From Blattabacterium cuenoti STAT (GTDB lineage: Bacteria > Bacteroidota > Bacteroidia > Flavobacteriales > Blattabacteriaceae), in NCBI RefSeq assembly GCF_003573915.1, contig NZ_AP014608.1:248001-312000 (forward strand): 64,000 bases of DNA, written 5' to 3'. Positions 1-8,432 of this stretch are shown here, one piece after another. How positions within the stretch are numbered: the stretch's first letter is position 1; every line of letters begins with the position of its first letter. The position numbers and the translations under genes are program-made. Under the pieces are notes generated by a model, which worked only from the letters and a program-made list of their open reading frames with translations, was not told the DNA's origin and did not search any database.

Positions 1-31
1 CCTAATTTTATTTTTGAATAGAAATTCATGA

Positions 32-271
32 TTAGAATAATAATTTTTTTGTCAATTTTTTTTTCAACCTAGAAGCTTTATTTACGTGTATAATATTTTT
101 TTTAGATAATTTATCTATCATGGAAATAACAATAGAATATTGTTTTTTATTTTTTTTATCTATTAACAATTTTTTTATAGCCGTCTTAGTGCTTTTGTAT
201 GCATATTTATTACGTAATCGTCTAGTATGATTCTGTCTAATTCTTTTTAAAGAAGATAAATGGTTTGCCAT
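32..271 (-). CDS. rpsT: 30S ribosomal protein S20
   Basis: Small basic protein of the 30S subunit that binds the 5' domain of 16S rRNA. The 79-residue product starts MANHLSSLKRIRQNH and is rich in Lys and Arg, with the helical S20 pattern, including a region like KTAIKKLL and a Lys-rich C-terminus. A further in-frame start lies 21 bases upstream at 292, but it falls inside the adjacent tRNA-Glu gene. The ATG at 271 also gives the standard S20 N-terminus, so I chose it. Length is slightly below the usual 84-88 residues. It follows tRNA-Glu on the same strand by 13 bases. Confidence 0.93.
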   Translation of the reverse strand: MANHLSSLKRIRQNHTRRLRNKYAYKSTKTAIKKLLIDKKNKKQYSIVISMIDKLSKKNIIHVNKASRLKKKLTKKLLF

Positions 272-284
272 AAAAAAATAATTA

Positions 285-356
285 TAGCCCATAGGGGAAT
301 TGAACCCCTCTTTCCAGGATGAAAACCTGACGTCCTAACCAATAGACGAATGGGCC
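285..356 (-). tRNA. tRNA-Glu (anticodon UUC)
   Basis: The reverse strand folds as a complete cloverleaf. The acceptor GGCCCAT pairs with ATGGGCT (the first pair is G-U), the D stem is GTCT/GGAC, the anticodon loop TTTTCAT carries TTC, and the T arm is GGGGTTCAATTCCCC. No 3' CCA is encoded, so it must be added after transcription. It lies immediately upstream of rpsT on the same strand. Confidence 0.95.
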
Positions 357-393
357 TTTTATTTAAAAATAAATAATTAATGACACAAATTAA

Positions 394-1074
394 ATTTTTT
401 TTACCTTTAATACAAGTATTTTATTTATATTTGGAATATCTCTTTTTTTAATTGATTTTTGTTATTTTAAACAAAAAAAAATTTTTGTTATAAATTCTAA
501 AATTTTTTTAATTATAATTTTTTATTATTATCTTATTTCTATTTCATTATATGGAAAAGGGAAAGTAGAATGCAATAAAAAATCTGAAAAAATTTCTTTC
601 AGAAAAAAAAAGCAAAATATAGATAGAAATAATTCAAATAATTCTTTTCAATTTTTTAATGATCAAAAATTTTTTTTTAAAGAAAAAACAGAACATATTA
701 TAGAAAAAGCCAAAAATTATATGTTTATTCCATATAGATATGGAGGGAATGCTAAATCTGGGATAGATTGTTCTGCTTTTATAAAAAACGTTTTTGCTTC
801 TTATCAAATATTTTTACCACGTATTTCATATAATCAAGCTAAGAAGGGGGCCTTTATCCCTAAAAATAAAATAAAGAAAGGAGATTTATTATTTTTTTCA
901 ACAGGAATATCTAAAAAAATAAATCATGTAGGAATGGTGACACATACTAATAACAAAAATATATTTTTTATTCATGCATCTACATCCAATGGAGTAATTA
1001 TATCTCAATTATATCAAAAATACTGGAGTCACAGATTTATTATGGCTAGAAGAATCCTTTTCTCTTCATCATAA
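394..1074 (+). CDS. NlpC/P60 family cell-wall peptidase, start codon unresolved
   Basis: Cysteine peptidase domain that cleaves murein stem peptides, usually at D-Glu-DAP bonds. The C-terminal domain is clear: PYRYGG, catalytic Cys in GIDCSAF (codon 769-771), His in NHVGMV and a second His in IHAS. The first in-frame ATG (721) would cut into the domain, because the 20 upstream codons read EKTEHIIEKAKNY, which is the normal domain entry. The frame stays open back to a stop at 391-393. It includes a hydrophobic stretch near 490-550 that could be a signal peptide, but no ATG, GTG or TTG. The coordinates given are the maximal open frame. The true start may be a rare ATT/ATA codon, or an ATG at 380 joined by a one-base shift in the T7 run at 443-449. 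It is convergent with aroA. Confidence 0.75.
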   Translation: MFFTFNTSILFIFGISLFLIDFCYFKQKKIFVINSKIFLIIIFYYYLISISLYGKGKVECNKKSEKISFRKKKQNIDRNNSNNSFQFFNDQKFFFKEKTEHIIEKAKNYMFIPYRYGGNAKSGIDCSAFIKNVFASYQIFLPRISYNQAKKGAFIPKNKIKKGDLLFFSTGISKKINHVGMVTHTNNKNIFFIHASTSNGVIISQLYQKYWSHRFIMARRILFSSS

Positions 1075-1082
1075 GAATAATT

Positions 1083-2339
1083 CTATAATAAAGAAAAATG
1101 AGTTAAAAATCCTAAGGATTTTAAGTCTTTCCAAAAATTAGGATATGATTTTTCCACAACATTGGGTTTTTCTATTTTAATGAAATCATAACATAATCCG
1201 AATGTAGAAAAAGACATTGCCATTCTATGATCTTGATAAGTTCGAATTTTGATAAAAGAATCAATTTTTTTTCTATAAAAATCTGTAATTCTTAAACAAG
1301 AACGTGTAATTTCTGTTATCACTCCAAATTTTAAAAGCTCTTTTTTCAATGCTTGTAATCTATCTGTTTCTTTAATTTTTAAAGTTTCTAACCCTTTTAA
1401 ACTACATTTTATACCAATTGCTGCACAAGTTATAACGATAGTTTGAGCAAGATCTGGTGTTTTATTTAAATCTAATTCAATAAATTTTGGAAATAAAAAA
1501 TTCAATTTTTTCTTTAATATTATTATATTTTGATCATCAAAAACAGTAGAAATTCCAAAATATTGATCATATATATCACAAACCTTTTTATCTCCTTGTA
1601 AACTGTTATTATTATATGAACGTAAAATAATACGACTGTTTTTAGCAACAGAAGCCATAGAATAATAATAAGAAGCAGAACTCCAATCAGATTCTACAGA
1701 AAAATGTTTTTTACCCTTATTTTTTACCGGATAAATATGAATTATTCTTTCTTTCCAATTAGTTTTTATTCCGGCTAGAGTTAGTAAATCAAAAGTCATT
1801 TTTATGTAAGGAATAGATGTAATATTTTCTTTTAAATAAATTTTTAACCCCATTTTAAATTTACTAGCTATTAACATAAGAGAACTTATATATTGACTAC
1901 TAATTTTCGCGTTTATATCTATTTCTCCTCCTAAAATTTTTTTTCCATAAATTTGTATTGGAGGGAAACCTTCCTTTTCCAAATAATGAATTTCAGATCC
2001 TAGCTTTCTTAAAGCTTCTACAAGTATAGAAATAGGTCTTTTTTTCATTCTATCTGATCCTGTTAAAATTACTTTTTTTCCTTTTTGTATAGAAAAATAA
2101 GAAGTTAAAAAACGCATAGCAGTTCCAGCATGATGAATATCTAATATATTAGAAGTACTAATCAAACTTTTCTTTAGAATTTCTGTATCTTCACAATTAG
2201 AAAGATTTTCAATATAAATATCATCTTTATAAATGGCTTTTAAAATTAAAAGACGATTAGATATGCTTTTAGATCCCGTTATAGATATAGAACCACACAA
2301 GGAATTACTATTTTTGTAAATCTTAATATAAGAAGACAT
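1083..2339 (-). CDS. aroA: 3-phosphoshikimate 1-carboxyvinyltransferase (EPSP synthase)
   Basis: Sixth step of the shikimate pathway: transfers enolpyruvyl from PEP to shikimate-3-phosphate. The 418 residues match the usual length. Visible motifs are GSKSISNR (22-29), HAGTAMR (70-76), SSQYISSLM (147-155), the PDLAQ catalytic Asp region (295-299), KETDRLQAL (323-331) and YQDHRMAMSF (368-377). It ends a leftward run of split transketolase, MazG-like protein and AroA, with 2 bases separating it from the MazG-like gene. Transketolase makes erythrose-4-phosphate, an upstream shikimate precursor, so the grouping is metabolically coherent. I see no missing active-site residue. Confidence 0.96.
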   Translation of the reverse strand: MSSYIKIYKNSNSLCGSISITGSKSISNRLLILKAIYKDDIYIENLSNCEDTEILKKSLISTSNILDIHHAGTAMRFLTSYFSIQKGKKVILTGSDRMKKRPISILVEALRKLGSEIHYLEKEGFPPIQIYGKKILGGEIDINAKISSQYISSLMLIASKFKMGLKIYLKENITSIPYIKMTFDLLTLAGIKTNWKERIIHIYPVKNKGKKHFSVESDWSSASYYYSMASVAKNSRIILRSYNNNSLQGDKKVCDIYDQYFGISTVFDDQNIIILKKKLNFLFPKFIELDLNKTPDLAQTIVITCAAIGIKCSLKGLETLKIKETDRLQALKKELLKFGVITEITRSCLRITDFYRKKIDSFIKIRTYQDHRMAMSFSTFGLCYDFIKIEKPNVVEKSYPNFWKDLKSLGFLTHFSLL

Positions 2340-2341
2340 GT

Positions 2342-2671
2342 TTATTTTAATTTTTGATTGTTATAATGTCTATCATGATCTCTAATTTCCTTTTTTTTCA
2401 ATTTTTTATAAAATGATTTTTCCAAATCAATTCCCGTTTGATTTGCTAAACAAGCAATAATAAATAATACATCTGATAATTCTTCTCCAAGATCTTCACT
2501 TTTTCTACAATTTTTTTTCTTTGATTGTTCCCCATAATTTCTAGCGATAATTCTAGAAATTTCACCTACTTCTTCAGATAAAAGAATTGTATTCGTTAAT
2601 ATATCAAAATAACGAATTCCATGATCAACGATCCAATTATGAACTAATTTTTGTAAACTTTTAAGTTCCAA
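2342..2671 (-). CDS. MazG-like nucleotide pyrophosphohydrolase
   Basis: Small all-alpha NTP pyrophosphohydrolase of the MazG/dUTPase-like fold, expected to hydrolyse nucleoside triphosphates to monophosphates. The metal-binding signature is present as SEEVGE (32-37) followed by EELSD (63-67), the EExxE...ExxD pattern of the single-domain family. At 109 residues it is typical of the short Bacteroidetes version. It sits tightly between the transketolase C-terminal gene (6 bases) and aroA (2 bases). Its in-cell substrate cannot be read from sequence; house-cleaning of non-canonical nucleotides is the usual suggestion. Confidence 0.85.
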   Translation of the reverse strand: MELKSLQKLVHNWIVDHGIRYFDILTNTILLSEEVGEISRIIARNYGEQSKKKNCRKSEDLGEELSDVLFIIACLANQTGIDLEKSFYKKLKKKEIRDHDRHYNNQKLK

Positions 2672-2677
2672 AATTTA

Positions 2678-3670
2678 TTATTTTTTTTTATTCTTTAAAA
2701 CAAATTCTACATGATTTATAATAGAATTACGATCAATATCATATTTTTTTAAAAGTTCCATAGGTTTTCCACTTTCTCCAAAAATATCATTAACAGCTAC
2801 TAAACTTTGAATAATAGAGTATTCCTTATTTTTTTTATTATGATGATAAGTTGTCAATATTCTAGCAACACTTTCTCCTAATCCTCCCCAATAATTGTGT
2901 TCTTCTGCAGTAACAATACATTTTGTTTTATCAATTGATTTCAAAATAGTATTTTCATCTAATGGTTTAATTGTGTGAACATTAATAACTTCACATTCTA
3001 TTCCTTTTTTTTCGTATAAAATCTTAGATGCTTCTAAAGATTCCCAAACTAAATGTCCTGTACTAACAATCGTAATATCTTTTCCTTCTGTTAAAACTAT
3101 AGCTTTTCCGATTTCAAATATCTGATTCTCACTTGTAAAATTAGCCACAGGAGGACGACCAAAACGTAAATATACTGGTCCAAAATAATTTGATATAGCT
3201 ATTGTTGCTGCATAAGTTTGATTATAATCACAAGTATTAATTACGGTCATTCCAGGTAACATTTTCATCATTCCTATATCTTCTAAACTTTGATGTGTTG
3301 CGCCGTCTTCTCCTAGAGTTAAACCAGAATGGGAGGCACATATTTTTACGTTTTTGTAAGAATAAGCAATAGATTGTCGTATTTGATCATAAACACGAGA
3401 TGTTGCAAAATTAGCAAATGTTCCAGCAAATGGAATATATTCTCCAATACTAAGTCCAGCTGCGATTCCCATCATATTAGCTTCTGCTATTCCTATTTGA
3501 AAAAATCTTTCGGGAAATTCTTTAGAGAACTTATCCATAAATAAAGAAGTTTTAAGATCTGCACATAATGCAACTACTTTATGATTTGTTCTTCCTAAAA
3601 AAGTTAAAGCTTTTCCAAAACCTGCTCTTGTTTCTTTTAATCCTTTATTTTTATATCGTTTTTTCTTCAT
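2678..3670 (-). CDS. Transketolase, C-terminal subunit
   Basis: Carries the pyrimidine-binding and C-terminal domains of transketolase, which moves two-carbon units between sugar phosphates in the non-oxidative pentose phosphate pathway. The thiamine-activating Glu lies in GIAEANM (60-66), preceded by FPERFFQIG. The sequence then runs SHSGLTLGEDGATHQ and a C-terminal Rossmann-like domain with EEHNYWGGLGE. It is 330 residues long. The N-terminal half is a separate gene 19 bases upstream, so the enzyme is a two-subunit transketolase as in many Bacteroidetes, Archaea and some Firmicutes. I regard this as a native split, not a disruption, since both pieces begin and end at domain boundaries. Confidence 0.93.
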   Translation of the reverse strand: MKKKRYKNKGLKETRAGFGKALTFLGRTNHKVVALCADLKTSLFMDKFSKEFPERFFQIGIAEANMMGIAAGLSIGEYIPFAGTFANFATSRVYDQIRQSIAYSYKNVKICASHSGLTLGEDGATHQSLEDIGMMKMLPGMTVINTCDYNQTYAATIAISNYFGPVYLRFGRPPVANFTSENQIFEIGKAIVLTEGKDITIVSTGHLVWESLEASKILYEKKGIECEVINVHTIKPLDENTILKSIDKTKCIVTAEEHNYWGGLGESVARILTTYHHNKKNKEYSIIQSLVAVNDIFGESGKPMELLKKYDIDRNSIINHVEFVLKNKKK

Positions 3671-3689
3671 AATTATATATAAATAATAT

Positions 3690-4547
3690 TTATAATGGAT
3701 AATCTCCTAAAGAAGTTTCAGGAAGTTGAAATAAAGCTTTTTTCAATTCTTCTTTATTAGGGGCCTTTCCATGCCATGCATTATTTTCTAACATAAAGTC
3801 TACTCCGTATCCCATTTTAGTATATAATATAATTAAAATGGGTTTTCCTTTTCCAGTTTCATTTTTTGCTTCTTTTAAAATGTTAATTACTTTTTCAATA
3901 TTATTTCCTTCTAATTCTTCTAGAACTTTCCAATCAAAGGATTCAAATTTTTTTTTTAAATTTCCTAGGGGTAATACTTCATCTGTAGTTCCATCTATTT
4001 GTTGTTTATTGTAATCCACAGTAGCTATATAGTTATCTATCTTTCTGGAACCTGCATATAAAATAGCTTCCCATATTTGTCCTTCGTTTAATTCTCCATC
4101 TCCATGTAAACTATAAATTATATTACTTAATTCTTTATTGAGTTTTTTAGACAATGCGGCACCAATAGATACAGACATTCCTTGCCCTAAAGAACCAGAA
4201 GAAATTCGTATTCCGGGTAGTCCTGTATGTACAGATGGATGTCCTTGTAAACGAGAATTTAATTTTCTAAAAGTAGATAACTCCTTAATCGAAAAAAAAC
4301 CAGAACGAGCTAATATACTATAATAAACAGGTGAAATATGTCCATTAGATAAGAAAAAAAGATCTTCTCCTTTCCCATTTATAGAAAAATTACTTGAATT
4401 ATAGTGCATAATTTTTTGATATAAAGCAACAAAAAATTCTGTACACCCTAGAGATCCACCAGGATGTCCAGACTTTGCGTCATTTACCATACGTAAAATG
4501 TCTCTTCTAACTTGAATACACAAATTTTTTAAATAACGTACATTCAT
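3690..4547 (-). CDS. Transketolase, N-terminal (TPP-binding) subunit
   Basis: Supplies the diphosphate-binding domain of two-subunit transketolase. GHPGGSLG (28-35), the LSNGHISP segment near 67-74 and the TPP/Mg motif GDGELNEGQ (149-157) are all intact. At 285 residues it covers exactly the PP domain. It is the first gene of the leftward group and is divergent from smpB, with a 71-base gap. A weak Bacteroidetes -7 box (TATTTTTG on the minus strand, 4592-4599) lies in that gap, but I cannot find the -33 partner. Confidence 0.94.
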   Translation of the reverse strand: MNVRYLKNLCIQVRRDILRMVNDAKSGHPGGSLGCTEFFVALYQKIMHYNSSNFSINGKGEDLFFLSNGHISPVYYSILARSGFFSIKELSTFRKLNSRLQGHPSVHTGLPGIRISSGSLGQGMSVSIGAALSKKLNKELSNIIYSLHGDGELNEGQIWEAILYAGSRKIDNYIATVDYNKQQIDGTTDEVLPLGNLKKKFESFDWKVLEELEGNNIEKVINILKEAKNETGKGKPILIILYTKMGYGVDFMLENNAWHGKAPNKEELKKALFQLPETSLGDYPL

Positions 4548-4618
4548 TTTTTCAATTTTTGTTTGTATATTTTCCCGCTTTTTCTATTTCACAAAAATAA
4601 CAATTAATTTCATTAATT

Positions 4619-5065
4619 ATGAACGTTTTCAATAGAAAAGCAAGATTTAGATATCATCTTATAGAATATTATATATCTGGAATACAATTATTTGGTACAG
4701 AAGTGAAATCAATAAGACAAAATAAAGTCAGTATAATGGAAAGTTTTTGTCAAATGAGAAACGGAGAATTATATTCCATAAATATGTATATAGCTGAATA
4801 TAAATTTGGGACAAATTGGAATCATTCAAGTAAAAGAGAAAGAAAATTATTATTGAAAAAACAAGAATTAATAAGAATCGATAAAAAATTAAAAAATCCA
4901 GGATTAACTTTAATTCCCATAGAATTATTTTTTAATGATAAAGGATATATAAAAATGAAAATAGCTTTAGCTAAAGGAAAAAAAATATATGATAAACGTG
5001 AATCTTTACGAAAAAAAGATTTTTTTAGGGAAGTTCGAAAACTTAAATTAAAAAATTGTATTTAA
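4619..5065 (+). CDS. smpB: SsrA-binding protein SmpB
   Basis: Binds tmRNA and brings it to stalled ribosomes for trans-translation. The 148-residue product shows the SmpB OB-fold order: NRKARFRYHLIE, the highly conserved GTEVKSIR segment (26-33), an Asn/Tyr-rich middle (NMYIAEYK), then KKIYDKRESLRKKDFFRE in the C-terminal tail that enters the decoding centre. Many Lys substitutions reflect the base composition. The tmRNA gene itself is not recognisable in this window. It is followed by an 88-base AT-repeat spacer before the OmpA-like gene. Confidence 0.95.
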   Translation: MNVFNRKARFRYHLIEYYISGIQLFGTEVKSIRQNKVSIMESFCQMRNGELYSINMYIAEYKFGTNWNHSSKRERKLLLKKQELIRIDKKLKNPGLTLIPIELFFNDKGYIKMKIALAKGKKIYDKRESLRKKDFFREVRKLKLKNCI

Positions 5066-5108
5066 TTCATTATGTTTGAAATTAAATCTTTATATATATA
5101 TATTTATA

Positions 5109-5116
5109 TATATTTG
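5109..5116 (+). promoter_or_regulatory. Candidate Bacteroidetes -7 element before the OmpA-like gene
   Basis: TATATTTG matches the Bacteroidetes sigma-ABfr -7 consensus TAnnTTTG and lies 37 bases before the ATG at 5154. The nearest upstream TTTG (5075-5078) is 30 bases away, too far for the usual 17-23 base spacer. The whole spacer is a TA repeat, so chance matches are easy. Confidence 0.25.
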
Positions 5117-5153
5117 TTTAGAATTTAGATTTATTTAAAGAAATTATAGTTTT

Positions 5154-6485
5154 ATGAAAAACGTCAATTTTTTTATCATGGCATTATTTACTTTTTTTTC
5201 TTCCGTTTTTTCCCAAAATCTGAAGGAAAATTGGTTTATCCGAATAGGAGCGCATGATATTAATTATTATCCTATAACAACGTATTCATCTTCTTCTTCT
5301 TCACCATTTCCATTGCATACTTTTAAAGATTTCTTTATTAAAAGAAACAATAGTTTTGATCCTTCCTCTATTTCTAACATAGAATTAGAACATAAAATAA
5401 AAGATCATATAGGGTTACATTTAGGTGTTTCATTAGGAATGGTAAATAATTCAAGATGGAATATATACGATAATTTATTTGTAAAGTTAAGCCCTGGAGT
5501 AAATTTATATATTTCACCTCCGAGTAATAATAGTAATAAAAATAAATTTGATCCTTATTTAAGATTAGGAATAGGTTATCATAAGTTCAACACTTATCTT
5601 AATAGAGAACTGAAAATTTCAGAAAAAAAATATTTTAAAACAAACAAAAAAAATTTTTTTCTATTAGATGGAGGAATAGGTTTAAATTACTGGTTAGTTC
5701 CTAATTTTGGATTTAACTTTCAAAGTACTTATAACCAAGTATTTGCAAAACAATCAAACGATTATTTGAATTTTTGGAAACATAATATAGGATTGATTTT
5801 CCGTTTTGGAGATTTACCTATTCGTTATAATCATAAAAAAATTAAAACAAATCAAGATTTTTCTTCTATTCCTTCCGTTGTTCCCGTTAATGACGAAAAA
5901 GAAGAAGTAGTAAATGAAAAAGAAGAAGTAGTAAATGAAAAAGAAGAAGTAGTAAATGAAAAAGAAGAAAAAGAAAGCAAAATTTGTTGTAATAACGATC
6001 AAGAGAACGAAGAAGATTCAGATCATGATGGAATTTTAGATCAAGAAGATTTATGTCCAAATCAACTTGGATTAAAGAAATTTAAAGGTTGTCCTGATTC
6101 AGATTCAGATAATATTCCAGATCACGAAGATAAATGTCCGAATAAATTTGGAAAGAAAGAAAATAAAGGATGTCCTGATATTATTTTTAGTCCTTTTTTA
6201 TTTGATTCTGGAAGTTTTTCATTGTCACCTCGTTCTTTAAAAAATATTAGTAAAATTAGTGAAATCATGATTCATACTCTTCCTAATTCTAAATTTTATA
6301 TTAATGGATATGCGGATGCAAATGGAAACTCTAATTTTAATAGAGTTTTATCTATAAAAAGAGCTCGTTCCGTATTTTCAGCTTTAGTATCTAAAGGAGT
6401 AGATTCTTCTAGAATCAAAATTAGAGGATTAGGAGTTGAGAGAAAAAAAGGAAGACGTGTTGAAATCAGAATAAGAAAATTATAA
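5154..6485 (+). CDS. OmpA-family outer-membrane protein with TSP3 calcium repeats
   Basis: Predicted outer-membrane porin/anchor tying the membrane to murein. A signal peptide (MKNVNFFIMALFTFFSSVFS, about 1-20) is followed by an eight-strand-barrel-like N-terminal region (about 25-225). Then comes an acidic linker of repeated NEKEEVV units (about 245-275) and two thrombospondin type-3 repeats (DSDHDGILDQEDLCP and DSDSDNIPDHEDKCP). The C-terminal OmpA/MotB murein-binding domain contains INGYADANG and an RARSVF helix. The 443-residue architecture is standard for Bacteroidetes OmpA proteins. It is followed by the strongest terminator in the window. Its probable role is structural, and any pore activity is inference. 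Confidence 0.92.
   Translation: MKNVNFFIMALFTFFSSVFSQNLKENWFIRIGAHDINYYPITTYSSSSSSPFPLHTFKDFFIKRNNSFDPSSISNIELEHKIKDHIGLHLGVSLGMVNNSRWNIYDNLFVKLSPGVNLYISPPSNNSNKNKFDPYLRLGIGYHKFNTYLNRELKISEKKYFKTNKKNFFLLDGGIGLNYWLVPNFGFNFQSTYNQVFAKQSNDYLNFWKHNIGLIFRFGDLPIRYNHKKIKTNQDFSSIPSVVPVNDEKEEVVNEKEEVVNEKEEVVNEKEEKESKICCNNDQENEEDSDHDGILDQEDLCPNQLGLKKFKGCPDSDSDNIPDHEDKCPNKFGKKENKGCPDIIFSPFLFDSGSFSLSPRSLKNISKISEIMIHTLPNSKFYINGYADANGNSNFNRVLSIKRARSVFSALVSKGVDSSRIKIRGLGVERKKGRRVEIRIRKL
5895..5969 (+). repeat. 21-bp tandem repeat in the OmpA linker
   Basis: Three perfect copies of a 21-base unit begin at 5895, 5916 and 5937, followed by a 12-base partial copy. Each unit encodes EKEEVVN, so copy changes keep the reading frame and only lengthen the acidic linker between the barrel and the TSP3 repeats. 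It is a good candidate for length variation between strains. Confidence 0.95.
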
Positions 6486-6487
6486 CT

Positions 6488-6544
6488 TCATACAAATAAA
6501 AAGCCTCTTGATTTTTTTAATCAAGAGGCTTTTTATTTGTATGA
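6488..6544. terminator. Bidirectional terminator between the OmpA-like gene and tatC
   Basis: A perfect 26-base inverted repeat (6488-6513 with 6519-6544) encloses a five-T loop. The core AAGCCTCTTGATT is GC-rich for this genome, and A/T runs flank it so that each strand ends in a U-rich tail. It serves convergent genes, and its right arm runs into the last codons and stop of tatC (stop at 6533-6535). Confidence 0.93.
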
Positions 6545-7336
6545 TTTATTTGTATGAAAAGATGATATATATACACTTACTTGATAAAGTATTAGAAGAG
6601 GAATTAGAACGATGATTGTACTTAAAATATCTCCAGGTGTTATAGCAGAAGCTATAATTAACAAAATCATAAAAGCATGTTTCCTATATTTTTTTAAAAA
6701 AGAAGAAGATATTAATTCCATTTTAGTTAGAAAAAATATAAAAAAAGGAAATAAAAAAATAATTCCCATAGAAAATACAGAATGTACGATTAAAGAAATA
6801 TAGTCTGATAAATCGAATATATTTTTCGGAAAATTACTTATTTTAAAAGAATATCCAAAATGAATTAAAAATGGACATAATATGAAATAACCAAAAAAAA
6901 TTCCTAACAAAAACATAAAAGTAACTATGGTCAGTATCCATAGAGAATATTTTTTTTCTTCATCCGAAAGAGCAGGTTTTATAAATTTCCAAAATTCATA
7001 AAGAACATAAGGAAATGACAAAATAACCCCTCCTATAAAACAAGTCCATAAATAAATATTGAACTGTCCAAATATTTGTCTATTTTGTATTTCTAAATTT
7101 TTATATAAAAAGGAAATAGAATTCAAATGTATTCCTAAAAAGGAATTAGTTATTTTAGAAAATATACGGTAAGTAATAAAATCTGTTTTTGCTGGACCGA
7201 AAATAATGTAATCAAATATAATATTTTTATTATTCATCAAAATAATCGTTACAATAATTATCGCACAAATACAATGAATTATGTGTTTTCTTAATTCCTC
7301 AATATGTTTCCAAAACGGAATTTTATTTTCATTCAT
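6533..7336 (-). CDS. tatC: Sec-independent protein translocase TatC
   Basis: Inner-membrane core of the twin-arginine translocase, which recognises the RR signal peptide and exports folded proteins. The N-terminal signature FWKHIEELRKHI (8-19) is followed by multiple membrane segments. YVLYEFWKFIKPAL matches the conserved cytoplasmic Glu/Phe region, and ASAITPGDILS matches the C-terminal TPxD segment. The 267 residues are near the usual length. No tatA/B is in the window. It is the only gene on its strand between two rightward genes, and its 3' end lies inside the shared terminator. Confidence 0.94.
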   Translation of the reverse strand: MNENKIPFWKHIEELRKHIIHCICAIIIVTIILMNNKNIIFDYIIFGPAKTDFITYRIFSKITNSFLGIHLNSISFLYKNLEIQNRQIFGQFNIYLWTCFIGGVILSFPYVLYEFWKFIKPALSDEEKKYSLWILTIVTFMFLLGIFFGYFILCPFLIHFGYSFKISNFPKNIFDLSDYISLIVHSVFSMGIIFLFPFFIFFLTKMELISSSFLKKYRKHAFMILLIIASAITPGDILSTIIVLIPLLILYQVSVYISSFHTNKSYK

Positions 7337-7421
7337 GAAAATGAAATTTTATAAAAAAAATAATATTTTTTTAAAAAATTTTTTTATGTTTCAATATGTA
7401 TATGTATTAAATTTCATATAA

Positions 7422-8432
7422 ATGAAATGTGGAATTATAGGACTTCCAAATACAGGAAAATCAACATTCTTTAATTTGATTTCTAATTCAAAGGCTTTAT
7501 CAAAAAATTTTCCTTTTTGCACCATAGAACCTAATTATGGAATTACAAAAGTTCCAGATGAAAGATTATACGAATTAAAAAAAATTATTAATTCTACAAA
7601 AATAGTTCCATCTGAAATAAAAATAGTAGATATAGCTGGATTAATTAAAGGTTCACATAAAGGAGAAGGTCTAGGGAATAGATTTTTATCTCATGTTCGT
7701 GAAACAAATGTCATGATACACATGATTCGTTTTTTTCGTGATCGAAGCGTCCTTCATGTGGAAGGATCGATTAATCCTATTAGAGATAAAGAAATTATTG
7801 ACATGGAATTACAGTTTAAAGATCTGGAAACAATAGAAAAAAGATTAGAAAAAGTTACGAAAAAAAATCAAGTTAATAAATCTATACATATACTAAAAAA
7901 AATTTTTTCTTTTTTAAAAGAAGGAAAAAATATTAGAATATATCCATTTCAAAAAGACGAAAAAGAATATATAAAAGATTTACAGTTACTAACTATTAAA
8001 CCTGTTATTTATGTATGCAATATAGATAATGAGTTAGATTACAATACTAGTTTACATATAGAAAATATGAAAAAAACGATAAAAATGGAAAATTCTACTT
8101 TAATCATATTATCGTTAAAAAAAAATTGCATAAAACTTGATCAAATATTGAAAAAAACTTATAATTTATTAAATTTAATAAGTTTTTTTACGGTAGGAAA
8201 AAAAGAAATTCGATCTTGGTCTATTCCTAATCCATGTACAGCTTATGAAGCTTCTTCAGTAATTCATACAGATTTTAAAAAAGGATTTATTCGAGCAAAA
8301 GTGATTCACTATAATGATTTTATAAAATATAGATCTGAAGAAAATGCAAAAAAAGCAGGAAAAATATTATTAGCAGGAAAAAATTATTTTATTCAAGATG
8401 GAGATATTATTCATTTCCGGTTCAATCGGTAA
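7422..8432 (+). CDS. ychF: Redox-regulated ATPase YchF (Obg-family)
   Basis: Ribosome-associated P-loop protein of the Obg family that binds ATP better than GTP. The P-loop is GLPNTGKST (7-15), the switch region contains DIAGLIKGSHKGEGLGN, and the NKxD-type element is degenerate (NIDNE), as usual for YchF. The C-terminal TGS-like domain ends KNYFIQDGDIIHFRFNR. The 336 residues are about 25 fewer than typical (about 363); the shortening appears in the central helical part, not at the ends. Its last 11 bases overlap the convergent M42 peptidase gene. Confidence 0.95.
   Translation: MKCGIIGLPNTGKSTFFNLISNSKALSKNFPFCTIEPNYGITKVPDERLYELKKIINSTKIVPSEIKIVDIAGLIKGSHKGEGLGNRFLSHVRETNVMIHMIRFFRDRSVLHVEGSINPIRDKEIIDMELQFKDLETIEKRLEKVTKKNQVNKSIHILKKIFSFLKEGKNIRIYPFQKDEKEYIKDLQLLTIKPVIYVCNIDNELDYNTSLHIENMKKTIKMENSTLIILSLKKNCIKLDQILKKTYNLLNLISFFTVGKKEIRSWSIPNPCTAYEASSVIHTDFKKGFIRAKVIHYNDFIKYRSEENAKKAGKILLAGKNYFIQDGDIIHFRFNR

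Noticed and set aside
3690..4547. Transketolase split as a disrupted gene
   Set aside because: Both halves start and stop at domain boundaries with their own start codons, as in other Bacteroidetes, so the split is natural.
5895..5969. Possible CRISPR-like repeat array
   Set aside because: The copies are contiguous with no spacers and stay in the coding frame of the OmpA-family protein.
5814..6002. A Phe/Tyr-rich open frame on the minus strand opposite the OmpA linker
   Set aside because: It is the antisense of the 21-bp repeats and Glu/Lys-rich linker; the low-complexity composition explains the open frame.
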